Positions 1 through 7,597 are shown, counted from the stretch's first letter. The stretch is 11,160 nucleotides of DNA from Tidjanibacter sp. (GCA_017630115.1 JAGBVY010000171.1:1-11160); one strand, 5' to 3'. Program-made: numbers and translations. Notes: generated by a model not told the origin, from the sequence alone.

Positions 1-36
1 ACCCGCCACCTACTGGTAACCAGCCTCTCGGCTGAG

Positions 37-92
37 GTCAACCGACGACCGACGACCGTCAACCGACGACCGACGACCGTCAAACGACCTAA
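37..92. repeat. Heptad array containing a 21-bp direct repeat
   Basis: Eight 7-bp units follow one another, of the types GTCAACC, GACGACC and GACCTAA. Three heptads make a 21-bp block that is repeated exactly at 39-59 and 60-80. The array belongs to the same 7-bp-period family found ahead of several genes in this window. Just before it, CAGCC at 21-25 and GGCTG at 30-34 can form a small hairpin. No credible gene lies in 1-360; the only open frame, on the minus strand, is a low-complexity Leu/Ser/Pro product of the repeats. Confidence 0.85.
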
Positions 93-121
93 GGCAAAAG
101 AGAATAGGGGTCGCAGGAGGG

Positions 122-291
122 CTGGGAGAACTGGGAGAACTGGGAGGACTAGGAGGACTAGGAAGCCCCAGTAAACCTAGCAAACCCAGTAAACCCAGTA
201 AACTCAGAGAACCCAGAGAACCCAGTAAACTCAGTGAACCCAGTAAACTCAGAGAACCCAGTAAACTCAGCAAACCCGCTAAACCCAGTGA
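122..291. repeat. Nonad inverted array: CTGGG units then CCCAG units
   Basis: From 122 to about 165 there are five 9-bp units of the type CTGGGAGAA, drifting to CTAGGAGGA. From 166 to 291 there are fourteen 9-bp units of the type ACCCAGTAA or ACTCAGAGA. The invariant halves (CTGGG, CCCAG) are complementary, so a transcript could form a ladder of 5-bp helices separated by A-rich internal loops. It is followed by GCCCTATT, a pyrimidine-rich stretch and the heptad leader of the next gene. The same layout recurs at 8102-8178. Confidence 0.9.
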
Positions 292-330
292 ATTAGCCCT
301 ATTATCTACCCCTCCCTAAACTCACTAATA

Positions 331-357
331 AATTTCAACTTTCAACTCTCAACTTTC
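331..357 (+). repeat. Heptad leader array before the 784-residue gene
   Basis: AATTTC is followed by three heptads, AACTTTC, AACTCTC and AACTTTC, ending 3 nt before the ATG at 361. There is no Shine-Dalgarno-like GGAGG, so this AC/TC-rich stretch occupies the ribosome-binding region. A very similar array precedes the holin gene at 8244. Confidence 0.8.
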
Positions 358-360
358 AAA

Positions 361-2715
361 ATGATTGAACTCTTCATAGATAATCGCAAGGCCGACATCG
401 ACGCCACCTCGGAGGTCTCCATTTCGCTCTCGGTGGCATCGCTGACATCGCCTTGGCTAGGGCGAGCAGGCTACTCCAAGAGCATATTCATACCCGCAAC
501 TCCCCTGAATCGTATGCTTATGGGTGACTGCGAGCAGCCCCTAACCAGCACAATGTTCAACCACTCGCTCCATACGGCTCGTGTGGAGGCCCTCGGTAGT
601 GTCATCATTGAGGGTACTGTCTTTCTGACCGCCTCCAAGCTCGGGCGTGGTGGCTACTACCGATTCAACATTGTGGGCAATGCTCGCGAGTGGATTAAGG
701 GTGCAGCGGTGCCACTGAGAGAGCTTTTTGCCGAGTGGAGCGCCACATTCGATGAGCCGACTATAAAAGAGAGTTTCACTCCCGAGCAGGGATTGGTAAA
801 GTTCTTCCCGGTGGCTCGTGGGCGCTTCCGAGGGCGTGAGAATTACCACAACCGACTGCTCCCAACCGACCTACACCCATTCCTCAATATCCGACAACTC
901 ATCGATGCGATGCTCGCCCAGACAGGCTATGTCGTGGAGTCTGAGTTTATGGACTCCGAATTTTTCCGCTCGCTCTATATGAGTGGTCGTTTGAGCACCC
1001 GTCCGCTCGACGAGGATTGGGCAGGTAGGATGGCGTTTGTAGCCACCAAGCGCCAGAGCACCGAGGAGGTGGCCTCCGACGAGGATGGGCGTATCTATGC
1101 TGACCCATTTGTGGTGGGTAATTCGGTTGGTGAGGTGGTCGATTTGCCCGATGGAGAGGCAGGGAGCAAGCCCTCCGAGGCTTTCGGTAGGAATGCGGCC
1201 GGTAGGCTCTGCTTCACCCCCACCAAAGAGGTTAATGTGGCCTTTGAGTACTACCTGCGCTATGTGACCGAATACACCATTGAGAGCCGTACAAGGCTGC
1301 GTGGCCACACCCTCATCCATACCGAGTTTGGCGACATTGTGGAGGTGGAGCTGCCCAACCGTTTTGTCGATAAGCGTGGAGAGCCTCTTACCCCGAATCT
1401 AATCTACTCACTGGCCATATTCGACCTCCCCGAGGGGGCTGTGTTCAGGCTGCTGGGGCGAACTAAGGTGGCTGATGGGTGGCAGACGTTGGTACTGCAC
1501 TCAACCTCGGAGCGAGTGAGCAACTTCGCTATCCCGGAGAATTGCCCCATTGAGAATGTACGTCTGGAATATGAGCAAAATGGCCTATGGTTTAGCTTTG
1601 TTGGCGACTGGGCAATCTACAATGGCAATGTGGCCGAGCGTGGTCTGACAAGGGTGGAGGTGGCCTTCCGCTCGAAGCCCAACACCTACTCGCCCGACAA
1701 GCCTAAGTACTTCGATATGCTCTACTTCGACGGTGCCGACGCAGGGGCTAAGTTTATGCTCTTGGAGGGGTGTAGTGTAAGGCCCATATTCCACCCCCAC
1801 CACTCCGTTGGCGACACTCTCAGCTGGTGCGATATAGCCGACTACTCCACAACGGGTATGGAACTGTTGGCGGCCCTGCGCGATATGTTCGACTTGCAAA
1901 TCTACACCGATCCGCTCGACAAGAAGGTCTGCATTGAGCCTCGTCGCGACTACTGCGACAAGCAGGTGGTGATAGACTTCTCGGACCGCATCGACCTCTC
2001 GCAAGGGGTGGTAGTGGAGGAGCTTGGGGGTGATTGTTGTGGCGAGTTGCAGGTGTGCTATCAGCGTGGCGACGCAGCTGCTCAGGAGCTTAGTAATCTC
2101 ACTCAAAGGGAGTATGGCTCGTGGTCGGCCACTATCGACAACAAGTTTGCCTCGAAGGGTAGAGATGTGGTACGCAATGGCATCTTCGCCCCCTCGGTGT
2201 CGGCCTGCCAGCTGGTTGATAGCGCACCCTCGATGTGGCTGCTCAGGGTGGGTGACGTGGAGCAGCTCTCGGACTCCTCGCTTATCGACAACCTCAATTT
2301 CAGCCCCAAGATTGTCAGCTTCCGAGGTATGGCTACCCTACCCGATGGTCAGAAGATGGGCTACCCCGCCAATGTAGAGAGTCGGAGCTACCCACTTGCA
2401 ACCTTCTTCGACGACGGCTCTATTTCGGGCAAGCCGCTATCGCTACTTATGGAGGACTGCCAAGGGGTCGAAGGGTTGCACTCCTACTGGGACTATCGTG
2501 TTGGGTCGCTCAACCACTCACGCCGACTGACCCTCTACCTGAGGCTCTACCCCGACGAGGTGGAACAAATTGTGGTGCCCAACTCCACAAAGCACGATTT
2601 TAGGGCACACTACCTACTGCGCATTGCAGGCGATGAGGTGCTGTGCCGTATGGAGGAGATTGTCGATTACAACCCCTCGAACACCTCTACTAAGGTGGTC
2701 TTGGTGACAGTCTAA
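361..2715 (+). CDS. Large tail-type structural protein of a Bacteroidota phage-like element
   Basis: This 784-residue open frame has even, non-repetitive composition. The N-terminus (MIELFIDNRKADID) and the C-terminus (residues about 762-784, with EIVDYNPSNTSTKV) resemble, from memory, the ends of large Bacteroidota prophage proteins that lie after the tape-measure gene and are thought to belong to the tail tip or baseplate. The protein is beta-prone and rich in Tyr, Trp and Asp, with no signal peptide or membrane segment. The ATG at 361 directly follows a heptad leader and no upstream in-frame start is attractive. It is the first complete gene of the cassette and is followed 56 nt later by a 56-residue gene. 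Exact function (hub, distal tail or fibre) is not shown by the sequence. A non-phage surface protein is less likely given the portal, capsid and protease genes downstream. Confidence 0.6.
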   Translation: MIELFIDNRKADIDATSEVSISLSVASLTSPWLGRAGYSKSIFIPATPLNRMLMGDCEQPLTSTMFNHSLHTARVEALGSVIIEGTVFLTASKLGRGGYYRFNIVGNAREWIKGAAVPLRELFAEWSATFDEPTIKESFTPEQGLVKFFPVARGRFRGRENYHNRLLPTDLHPFLNIRQLIDAMLAQTGYVVESEFMDSEFFRSLYMSGRLSTRPLDEDWAGRMAFVATKRQSTEEVASDEDGRIYADPFVVGNSVGEVVDLPDGEAGSKPSEAFGRNAAGRLCFTPTKEVNVAFEYYLRYVTEYTIESRTRLRGHTLIHTEFGDIVEVELPNRFVDKRGEPLTPNLIYSLAIFDLPEGAVFRLLGRTKVADGWQTLVLHSTSERVSNFAIPENCPIENVRLEYEQNGLWFSFVGDWAIYNGNVAERGLTRVEVAFRSKPNTYSPDKPKYFDMLYFDGADAGAKFMLLEGCSVRPIFHPHHSVGDTLSWCDIADYSTTGMELLAALRDMFDLQIYTDPLDKKVCIEPRRDYCDKQVVIDFSDRIDLSQGVVVEELGGDCCGELQVCYQRGDAAAQELSNLTQREYGSWSATIDNKFASKGRDVVRNGIFAPSVSACQLVDSAPSMWLLRVGDVEQLSDSSLIDNLNFSPKIVSFRGMATLPDGQKMGYPANVESRSYPLATFFDDGSISGKPLSLLMEDCQGVEGLHSYWDYRVGSLNHSRRLTLYLRLYPDEVEQIVVPNSTKHDFRAHYLLRIAGDEVLCRMEEIVDYNPSNTSTKVVLVTV

Positions 2716-2771
2716 CCGTCGCCTTATGATTCAATCAACAGAAAACTAACCACAAACAACCCATCAAAACA

Positions 2772-2942
2772 ATGACACTCAACAATCAAACCCAGCAGGT
2801 AACACTCACCATCGAAGAACTCGCCACAGCCATAGCCACCGCCCTGAGAGAGGTGAAGGTCTATGTGTTGGAGAGCGACATCAGCGAGGCCCAAAGAGCC
2901 GTAAGAACAGTTGTGGAACAAGCCAACATTGCAGAGCTATGA
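2772..2942 (+). CDS. Small phage-type protein with a VYVLESDIS-AQ motif
   Basis: This 56-codon gene starts at the ATG at 2772 after an A-rich leader and stops at TGA 2940-2942. That stop overlaps the start of the next gene in an ATGA arrangement, which argues that it is translated. Residues 10-27 look like a short amphipathic helix. Residues 28-41 (KVYVLESDISEAQR) match, from memory, a short motif often found at the end of Bacteroidota phage tail-region proteins (roughly VYVVESDIT-AQ). Here it stands almost alone as a mini-protein. Its role is unknown; a small virion or assembly factor is plausible, or a detached C-terminal remnant of a larger tail protein. It is easily missed because of its size. 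Confidence 0.7.
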   Translation: MTLNNQTQQVTLTIEELATAIATALREVKVYVLESDISEAQRAVRTVVEQANIAEL

Positions 2943-3217
2943 CACCAGTTCAAACCCAAAAACTCAGTAAGATGCAACGCGAAGTGTTGGATATGCTTAG
3001 TTGCAAATATCGCGGACGCAGTGCCCGCCACGTCATTGAGCGTCTGATGGTCGAGGGTCTGCTCTCGGATGTGCAATGCAAAGCCTATCTGGTGCGTCAT
3101 CGTGTGGCCGAGCGTATGCGTAACAGAGGCGAAGGTAAGGTGGAGGCTATGGAGAAGGTGGCCGAGCAGGTGGGGTGTTCCTACTATACAGTACGCAACT
3201 ACCTCTACAAAGCATAG
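2939..3217 (+). CDS. Small helix-turn-helix protein, possible regulator or small-terminase-like
   Basis: This 92-residue basic protein starts at an ATG overlapping the previous stop by 4 nt, so the two genes are probably translationally coupled. The C-terminal segment, about residues 72-91 (MEKVAEQVGCSYYTVRNYLY), has the A--VGCS--TV spacing of a helix-turn-helix, with the recognition helix at the extreme C-terminus. The N-terminal half is helical, with Arg/Lys-rich stretches around residues 24-35 and 53-64. Placement just upstream of the head genes fits either a late-gene regulator or a DNA-binding packaging protein, but no family is recognised with certainty. A 100-bp palindrome begins 36 nt after its stop. 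Confidence 0.7.
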   Translation: MTPVQTQKLSKMQREVLDMLSCKYRGRSARHVIERLMVEGLLSDVQCKAYLVRHRVAERMRNRGEGKVEAMEKVAEQVGCSYYTVRNYLYKA

Positions 3218-3252
3218 TTTACTGTTGTGCTTCTCCCGATGGTGGCTGTGCC

Positions 3253-3352
3253 TTGTGGCCGATTTTCGCACCAACCGTCGCATCGCAAATCCTCATTTGC
3301 CCAAGCAAACTGCGGTTTGCTCGCTCGGATTGGCACGAAACTCGGCTCACAA
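3253..3352. repeat. 100-bp imperfect palindrome, copy A
   Basis: The arms pair from outside in: TTGTG 3253-3257 with CACAA 3348-3352, GCCGA 3258-3262 with TCGGC 3342-3346, TTTCG with CGAAA, CCAACCG 3271-3277 with CGGATTGG 3326-3333 (one bulge), and GCAAA 3285-3289 with TTTGC 3316-3320. The centre holds CCTCA/TGCGG and TTTGC 3296-3300 / GCAAA 3305-3309 around a CCAA loop. The same core is found at 9282-9381 and 10780-10887. It lies between the helix-turn-helix gene and the protease gene. There is no T-run after it, so a simple intrinsic terminator is not indicated. Confidence 0.85.
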
Positions 3353-3373
3353 AACCCAGCCTCTCTCTTGGGC

Positions 3374-3420
3374 TAATGACGACCGACAACCAACCTGAGG
3401 GCCTTAGGGTCATATAGCCC
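3374..3420. repeat. Short heptad run plus GGGCCTTAGGG / CATATAG words
   Basis: TAATGAC, GACCGAC and AACCAAC form a 7-bp run at 3374-3394. It is followed by GGGCCTTAGGG at about 3399-3409 and CATATAGCCC at 3411-3420. The same two words, in the same order, occur ahead of infB at 11024-11055, embedded there in a 9-bp periodic stretch. Confidence 0.7.
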
Positions 3421-3426
3421 CCAACG

Positions 3427-3468
3427 TCCCCCCAAAAAAACTGAAAACTGATAACTGACAACTTGAAA
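3427..3468 (+). repeat. C6A7 tract and heptad leader before the protease gene
   Basis: Six C then seven A (3428-3440) are followed by heptads CTGAAAA, CTGATAA, CTGACAA and CTTGAAA at 3441-3468, ending 2 nt before the ATG at 3471. No Shine-Dalgarno motif is present. A longer C9A9 tract precedes the portal gene. Confidence 0.8.
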
Positions 3469-3470
3469 AA

Positions 3471-4409
3471 ATGGACAAATCGCAAAAACAACTATCATCC
3501 TCACTCCGAGTGGCAACAATCGACATCGAAGGCATACTCGGTGTGCCCGAGGCGGAGCAGTTCGACTCGCCTGAGGGACGCATTGCCACCTACGAGGGTT
3601 TCGTCGATGCCCTCGGCAAAATAGAGCAAGAGGGCGAGATGGACCGTCTGGTGGTGAACATCCGCTCTACGGGTGGCTGTCTGTCCGACGCACTGCTCAT
3701 CTACGAGGCAATAACGCAGCTCAATGTGGAGGTCGTTACTCGCTGCTATGGCTATGTGGCCTCGGCGGCCACAATCATTGCTCAGGCTGCCTCGAAAGGG
3801 TGCAGAGAGATCTCGGCCAACGCACTCTACCTCATCCACTGCTGTGAGAGCACCGTAGAGGGCAATAGCCACTCGCTCAGCGCCACCAAAGAGCTGCTCG
3901 ACAAGAGCGATGGCCGTTTGGCCGAAATCTACTCCCTCGCCTCGGGCCGCAATGCCGACCACTTCCGCCAGTTGATGAATCGCAACAATGGCAAGGGTGT
4001 GTGGCTCAGCCCTCAGGAGACTATTGAGGCCTCCTTGGCCGACACAATCATTGCCGCCGCACCCATCACCGACAATGCCCACGAGCAGATTGAGGCACTC
4101 GGGCTTACCCCTCTGCCCACCGCCAGCTCGGCCCGCAAATCCTCGGCGTGGAGCAGGCTCTTGGCTCTTGTGGGTCGCACCAAAGCCGAACTGCCAGAGC
4201 CTACGGCGGAGCCGACTGTTAGCCCTTCGCGCGCCGATGCGCCCCTTGCCGCCGCACCTCCCGTACCCACTTCGAGGCTCTACACCGCCTCTCGCACCCG
4301 AGTGAAAGAGTGTGAAGACCCGCAACCCACCGGCACAACCTCTCTTAGCTCCAACGAGAGTGCCTATATGTCGGATGTGGAGAGGGTGCGTGAAGCCCTC
4401 CGACGTTAG
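3471..4409 (+). CDS. ClpP-like (S14 family) phage head maturation protease
   Basis: This 312-residue protein has a ClpP/crotonase-fold N-terminal domain of about 200 residues and a Pro/Ala/Ser-rich tail. Visible family features are the oxyanion-region Gly pair after a beta strand (VVNIRSTGGC, residues 61-70), the nucleophile motif GYVASAAT with Ser98, and the His motif LIHCC with His123. The third triad residue is not clear: where family members usually carry an Asp before the W-L-S/T-P/A stretch, this one reads NNGKGVWLSPQE (172-183). Such proteases act on scaffold and capsid precursors during procapsid maturation, and the gene directly precedes the capsid gene, 78 nt away. The low-complexity tail (about 220-300) may serve as a built-in scaffold, which is inference. 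The ATG at 3471 follows the heptad leader closely. Confidence 0.85.
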   Translation: MDKSQKQLSSSLRVATIDIEGILGVPEAEQFDSPEGRIATYEGFVDALGKIEQEGEMDRLVVNIRSTGGCLSDALLIYEAITQLNVEVVTRCYGYVASAATIIAQAASKGCREISANALYLIHCCESTVEGNSHSLSATKELLDKSDGRLAEIYSLASGRNADHFRQLMNRNNGKGVWLSPQETIEASLADTIIAAAPITDNAHEQIEALGLTPLPTASSARKSSAWSRLLALVGRTKAELPEPTAEPTVSPSRADAPLAAAPPVPTSRLYTASRTRVKECEDPQPTGTTSLSSNESAYMSDVERVREALRR

Positions 4410-4487
4410 GCAGCCTAATGGTAGCATCCTAAAACAACCCCTTTTTCTTATTTAACAACTAATTCACTTAAAACTCAAAAAAACACT

Positions 4488-5726
4488 ATGAGTCGCATTG
4501 AAAACGTAAAGTCCTATCAGGGACAATCGCTCGACACCATTTTCTTCCGTCCTATGCTCACAGGCGACAATGCCGAGCAACTTGGCATTAAGGTGCTCTA
4601 CAATATGCCTGTGCCCACAACGCTCCACTATTGGAAGCGCGACGGCGATGTGCTCCGCAAATTCACCGGCAAGGGTTGGGATGGCGGCCCTCAGGCCACC
4701 CGTATGCAAAAGACCATCGACCTCCACAAGGTAAAGGCTGAGATGGCCTACTCGGCATCGGACTATTTTAGCACCGTATTTGAACTGATTACGGGTCGCT
4801 CGGATGTCAATTTGCAGGATCTCTCGGGCACACAGCTCGAAGAGGCCGAAACCACTCTCTTCCGCCAGTCGATTGCCGAGAGTATTCGCTCGACAATGTG
4901 GTATGGCAACACCGAGCGCCAGAGTGATAGTCTTGCCACCTTCAACGGTTTTATTACCAACATCTTTGCCGATGCCAAGCTGGCCGACGACAACCACATC
5001 AATATGTTTGCCTACATCCCCGGCGACAAGGATAATTGGGCCGAGGTGTTGCTCCATAACCTCTGGGAGAAGGCCTCCTCGCAGTTGCGTCAGCTCCGCT
5101 CGGAGGGTCAGCTCGCCTTCTTTGTGACCACCGACGTATATAACGCCTACGAGGAGTCGCTCGACAACACCGCCACCGAGGCTGCCTACTTGGCCAAGCA
5201 GAATGGTCGCGACAGACTCTTCTATCGTGGTATCCCCGTGATTGATGTTCAGCTGGGCGACTACACTGCGATTGTGGGCGACGATGCTCCCCACTCGTTT
5301 GCACTGCTTACCGACCGTCGCAACTTGGCTTTGGCTGTAAACACAAGCGACTACCCCGGCACGGAGGTGAGTATGTGGTACAACCCCGACGAGATGGAAA
5401 ATCGCCAGAGGGCTGTATTTATGGCAGGTTGCGACTACCTCTTGCCCGAACTTATAGTCTTTGCCGCAGGTTTGCCCTTCGATAGAATCACTACCAGCAC
5501 CGACGACCAGAAGATGTACTTTATGGCCACACCCACCTATCGCAACAAGTGGTTCAACGACGTGGTAATCAGCTTCTACGACGAGTGTAATATGCCAATG
5601 GTTGAGAGGGAGTCTGTGCTGAACGAGGACACCATCTGGGCTGAGTATGCACTCAACTTTGTTGCCGACAGCCGAACCCACAACTTTGGTGTATGCATTA
5701 ACGATGCATTGATTCCAATCTTGTAG
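4488..5726 (+). CDS. Major capsid protein (HK97-like fold)
   Basis: This 412-residue protein follows the head protease, the usual place for the major capsid gene. It has a helical N-terminal region (about 110-140), a central segment LFYRGIPVID (245-254) typical of the capsid A-domain strand that is read as 'G-P/V', and a closing segment YNPDEMENRQR (298-308) followed by GCDYLLPELIVFA (314-326), which is very like the end of Bacteroidota prophage capsid proteins as I recall them. About 85 residues continue beyond that usual end. The leader at 4440-4487 is strongly A-rich without a Shine-Dalgarno site, as seen for highly translated Bacteroidota genes. No signal peptide is present. The long minus-strand frame across this gene is a shadow. 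A 5-nt gap separates it from the next gene, so the two are probably co-translated. Confidence 0.85.
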   Translation: MSRIENVKSYQGQSLDTIFFRPMLTGDNAEQLGIKVLYNMPVPTTLHYWKRDGDVLRKFTGKGWDGGPQATRMQKTIDLHKVKAEMAYSASDYFSTVFELITGRSDVNLQDLSGTQLEEAETTLFRQSIAESIRSTMWYGNTERQSDSLATFNGFITNIFADAKLADDNHINMFAYIPGDKDNWAEVLLHNLWEKASSQLRQLRSEGQLAFFVTTDVYNAYEESLDNTATEAAYLAKQNGRDRLFYRGIPVIDVQLGDYTAIVGDDAPHSFALLTDRRNLALAVNTSDYPGTEVSMWYNPDEMENRQRAVFMAGCDYLLPELIVFAAGLPFDRITTSTDDQKMYFMATPTYRNKWFNDVVISFYDECNMPMVERESVLNEDTIWAEYALNFVADSRTHNFGVCINDALIPIL

Positions 5727-5731
5727 CGACT

Positions 5732-6217
5732 ATGAGCATAGGTCAGAATAGCTGCGGCAAAAACATCGGTGGCATACGCTCCATAGAACTTATCCCTCCC
5801 GAGGCCCTGTTTCGAGCCGACTACTACGCCGCAACCGACGAGTATGACTTTGTGGAGCTGGCCGAGGGTTTTGAGCCCACGCCACTCCACTTCTCGGAGG
5901 GTAGCGGTAGGTGGGTGGAGAAAACCGAGGATGGAACTGGCCGCGTGGTCCACCGTGTGGAGTGTGAGCTCAGAGGGGTGCAGCCTTCGGCAATCAGGAG
6001 ACTCGAAAGACTATGCCTCAATGGGGTGGTGGCTCTGGTTGCTACCGAGAACGGAGAGGAGTATGTGGTAGGCTACTCGCCTGAGGCTCAGGCCGACTAT
6101 CCGCTCCGACTCACCGAGGTTATCTCCGATAGCTCCAAAGTGCGCTCCAAGGAGGCAGCAACCCTTCTTGTGTTCAGTTCTACTGACGGTTGGTTCTCGC
6201 GTCCCATAGCCCAGTAG
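5732..6217 (+). CDS. Unassigned phage structural protein (161 residues)
   Basis: The ATG at 5732 lies 5 nt after the capsid stop, so this is in the same transcriptional and probably translational unit. The protein opens with SIGQNSCGKNIGGIRSIELI, then shows alternating short beta-strand-like stretches (RVVHRVECEL around 70-79, GVVALVATENGEEYVVGYS around 97-115, DYPLRLTEVI around 121-130) and a hydrophobic end. Such a small all-beta protein between capsid and portal genes could be a tail-tube, head-decoration or connector protein. I recall similar proteins in Bacteroidota prophages but cannot name a family. No enzymatic motif, signal peptide or membrane segment is visible. Confidence 0.7.
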   Translation: MSIGQNSCGKNIGGIRSIELIPPEALFRADYYAATDEYDFVELAEGFEPTPLHFSEGSGRWVEKTEDGTGRVVHRVECELRGVQPSAIRRLERLCLNGVVALVATENGEEYVVGYSPEAQADYPLRLTEVISDSSKVRSKEAATLLVFSSTDGWFSRPIAQ

Positions 6218-6228
6218 TGTAGGGAACA

Positions 6229-6256
6229 CCCTATTGCGACCGAGGTCGCAATAGGG
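6229..6256. other. Perfect 12-bp hairpin with CGAG tetraloop
   Basis: CCCTATTGCGAC at 6229-6240 pairs without mismatch with GTCGCAATAGGG at 6245-6256 around the loop CGAG. Flanking GTAG and CTAC can add four more pairs across a small internal loop. It sits 11 nt after the stop of the 161-residue gene and about 75 nt before the portal start. No T-run follows, so it is not a canonical intrinsic terminator; it could protect the 3' end of the abundant capsid transcript or act as a processing signal. It does not carry the core of the 100-bp palindromes. Confidence 0.9.
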
Positions 6257-6293
6257 CTACCTTACCCAACTCATTATTCAAAATCAATTATAT

Positions 6294-6311
6294 CCCCCCC
6301 CCAAAAAAAAA
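6294..6311 (+). repeat. C9A9 homopolymer pair in the portal leader
   Basis: Nine C are followed directly by nine A, ending 19 nt before the portal ATG. A shorter C6A7 tract occupies a similar place ahead of the protease gene. Homopolymers of this length are prone to length change by slippage, so leader length may vary between isolates. Confidence 0.85.
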
Positions 6312-6330
6312 TAATAACACTCTTTCTCAA

Positions 6331-7575
6331 ATGGAAAAGCAAACTAAATCATACACACCCAAGGTTTTTACGCCTCGTGCCTCGGCTGGCGACAACATCT
6401 TCCCCACCGCAGGAGTGGGTGCGGGAAGCACAACCACCGAGCGAGAGTTTTGGCGTTGGGGTAGCGACAATCTCTTCCCAGCCTCTTTGTCGCTTCTGGC
6501 GCGTCGCTCGACCACCCACCGACGCATCATCAACGACAAGGCCGACTATATATCGGGCTCGGGTTTTAGCGTGGGCGACAATTCGCCTCGCACCAAGGCT
6601 TTTGTTGAGGTGGCCAACTCCGAGGGCGAGTCGTTGCGTCAGGTACTCAACCAATTAGCCTTCGATAAGGCACTCTTTGGCAATGCCTTTGTGGAGGTTG
6701 TGACCGACAGCCGCCACTCCTTCTTGGCACTCTTCCATCAGGACGCCTCACGCTGTCGTCTTGCCAAAGATGGGCGTCACGTTCTGCTACACCACGATTG
6801 GAGCCACTACACGCAGGCCGAGGCTAAGTCGGTGGCCCTCTATCCCCACTTCGAAGAGGGCGACGACCATAATCTCCACTCCATAATCCACTACAAAGAC
6901 TACGAGCCAATGTTTAGCCACTACGGTGTGCCAGCCTACATTGCCGGATTGGGCGTTTCGACCATTGCCTACAAGACCGACAAGTGGAACATCTCGCGTC
7001 TGGACAACTCCTTTCAACTCTCGGGTGTGATGATGCTCGACGGAGGAGTGGAGAGCGAGGAAGAGGCCGAAAAACTCGTTGGCGATGCCCAGCGCAAGTT
7101 TGCAGGTAATCCGGGTCAGGTGCTCTTTATGGTTAAGGATTGCGACGAGGGCGACTGCTCGCGTTTCATCCCCATAACTTCCTCAAATGAGGGCGATTGG
7201 CGCTATCTGCACGAACAGGCCACAGGTGACATCGTCATTGCCCACTCTTGGTTTCGCTCACTGAGTGGTTTGGACTACTCGGGCGGATTCTCCTCCGAGC
7301 GCATCCTCCACGAGTGGGAGGTGGCTCTCAATACGGTCATTAAGGGCGAACAACAGGAACTGCTCGAACCCATTAGAGCGCTCGTTGGCTTGGTGTTGGG
7401 CGAAGAAGGGTCGTTGCTGGAAATTGTCAATCGTCCCCCCTCGCGCTCCAAACCTCTCTATATGAAGGTATGGGAGGCTCGCAAGGCCGACGGTCTCGAC
7501 TATGACCCTGCCGATCCTGAGCAGCAACTCTATGTGGCCCAAGTGACCAAATATGGACTCAAAAACATCGACTAA
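6331..7575 (+). CDS. Phage portal protein (PBSX/HK97-type)
   Basis: This 414-residue protein forms, in tailed phages, the dodecameric ring at one capsid vertex through which DNA is packaged. Recognisable stretches are WGSDNLFP (43-50), INDKADYISGSGF (67-79), LFGNAFVEVV (115-124), HYGVPAYIAGL (197-207) and NSFQLSGVMML (226-236), in the order seen in PBSX-like portals of Bacteroidota prophages. Acidic, helical residues 238-258 and GNPGQVLFMVKD (259-270) fit the stem/wing region. The length is normal for the family and no frameshift is seen. The start at 6331 lies after an AT-rich stretch with no Shine-Dalgarno site. Unusually, the gene follows protease and capsid genes instead of preceding them. 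No terminase gene is within the window. Confidence 0.85.
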   Translation: MEKQTKSYTPKVFTPRASAGDNIFPTAGVGAGSTTTEREFWRWGSDNLFPASLSLLARRSTTHRRIINDKADYISGSGFSVGDNSPRTKAFVEVANSEGESLRQVLNQLAFDKALFGNAFVEVVTDSRHSFLALFHQDASRCRLAKDGRHVLLHHDWSHYTQAEAKSVALYPHFEEGDDHNLHSIIHYKDYEPMFSHYGVPAYIAGLGVSTIAYKTDKWNISRLDNSFQLSGVMMLDGGVESEEEAEKLVGDAQRKFAGNPGQVLFMVKDCDEGDCSRFIPITSSNEGDWRYLHEQATGDIVIAHSWFRSLSGLDYSGGFSSERILHEWEVALNTVIKGEQQELLEPIRALVGLVLGEEGSLLEIVNRPPSRSKPLYMKVWEARKADGLDYDPADPEQQLYVAQVTKYGLKNID

Positions 7576-7597
7576 CAACCCTTCCTCTTTCCCAACT

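Noticed and set aside
10..273. 87-residue minus-strand frame rich in Leu, Ser, Gly and Pro
   Set aside because: It is a translation of the nonad and heptad DNA repeats; the residue pattern simply mirrors the 9-bp period.
37..291. CRISPR array
   Set aside because: Units are 7 or 9 bp with no spacers of constant length; this is a short-period tandem repeat, not repeat-spacer structure.
3501..4427. 308-residue minus-strand open frame across the protease gene
   Set aside because: Composition (Gly/Arg/Cys-rich) and complete overlap with a recognisable ClpP-like gene mark it as a shadow frame.
4405..4450. Possible intrinsic terminator after the protease gene (TTAGG/CCTAA and a T-run at 4441-4446)
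   Set aside because: The stem is only 5 bp with a 3-nt loop and lies about 20 nt from the T-run, and the capsid gene downstream must be expressed.
4464..5681. 405-residue minus-strand open frame across the capsid gene
   Set aside because: It is a shadow of the capsid reading frame in GC-rich codon usage; no recognisable domain, and the + strand product is clearly a capsid protein.
7553..7597. Extended N-terminus of the adaptor protein from 7553
   Set aside because: It overlaps the portal gene end and adds an unlikely Ser/Thr/Asn/Pro-rich segment; the ATG at 7598 gives a start typical of the family.
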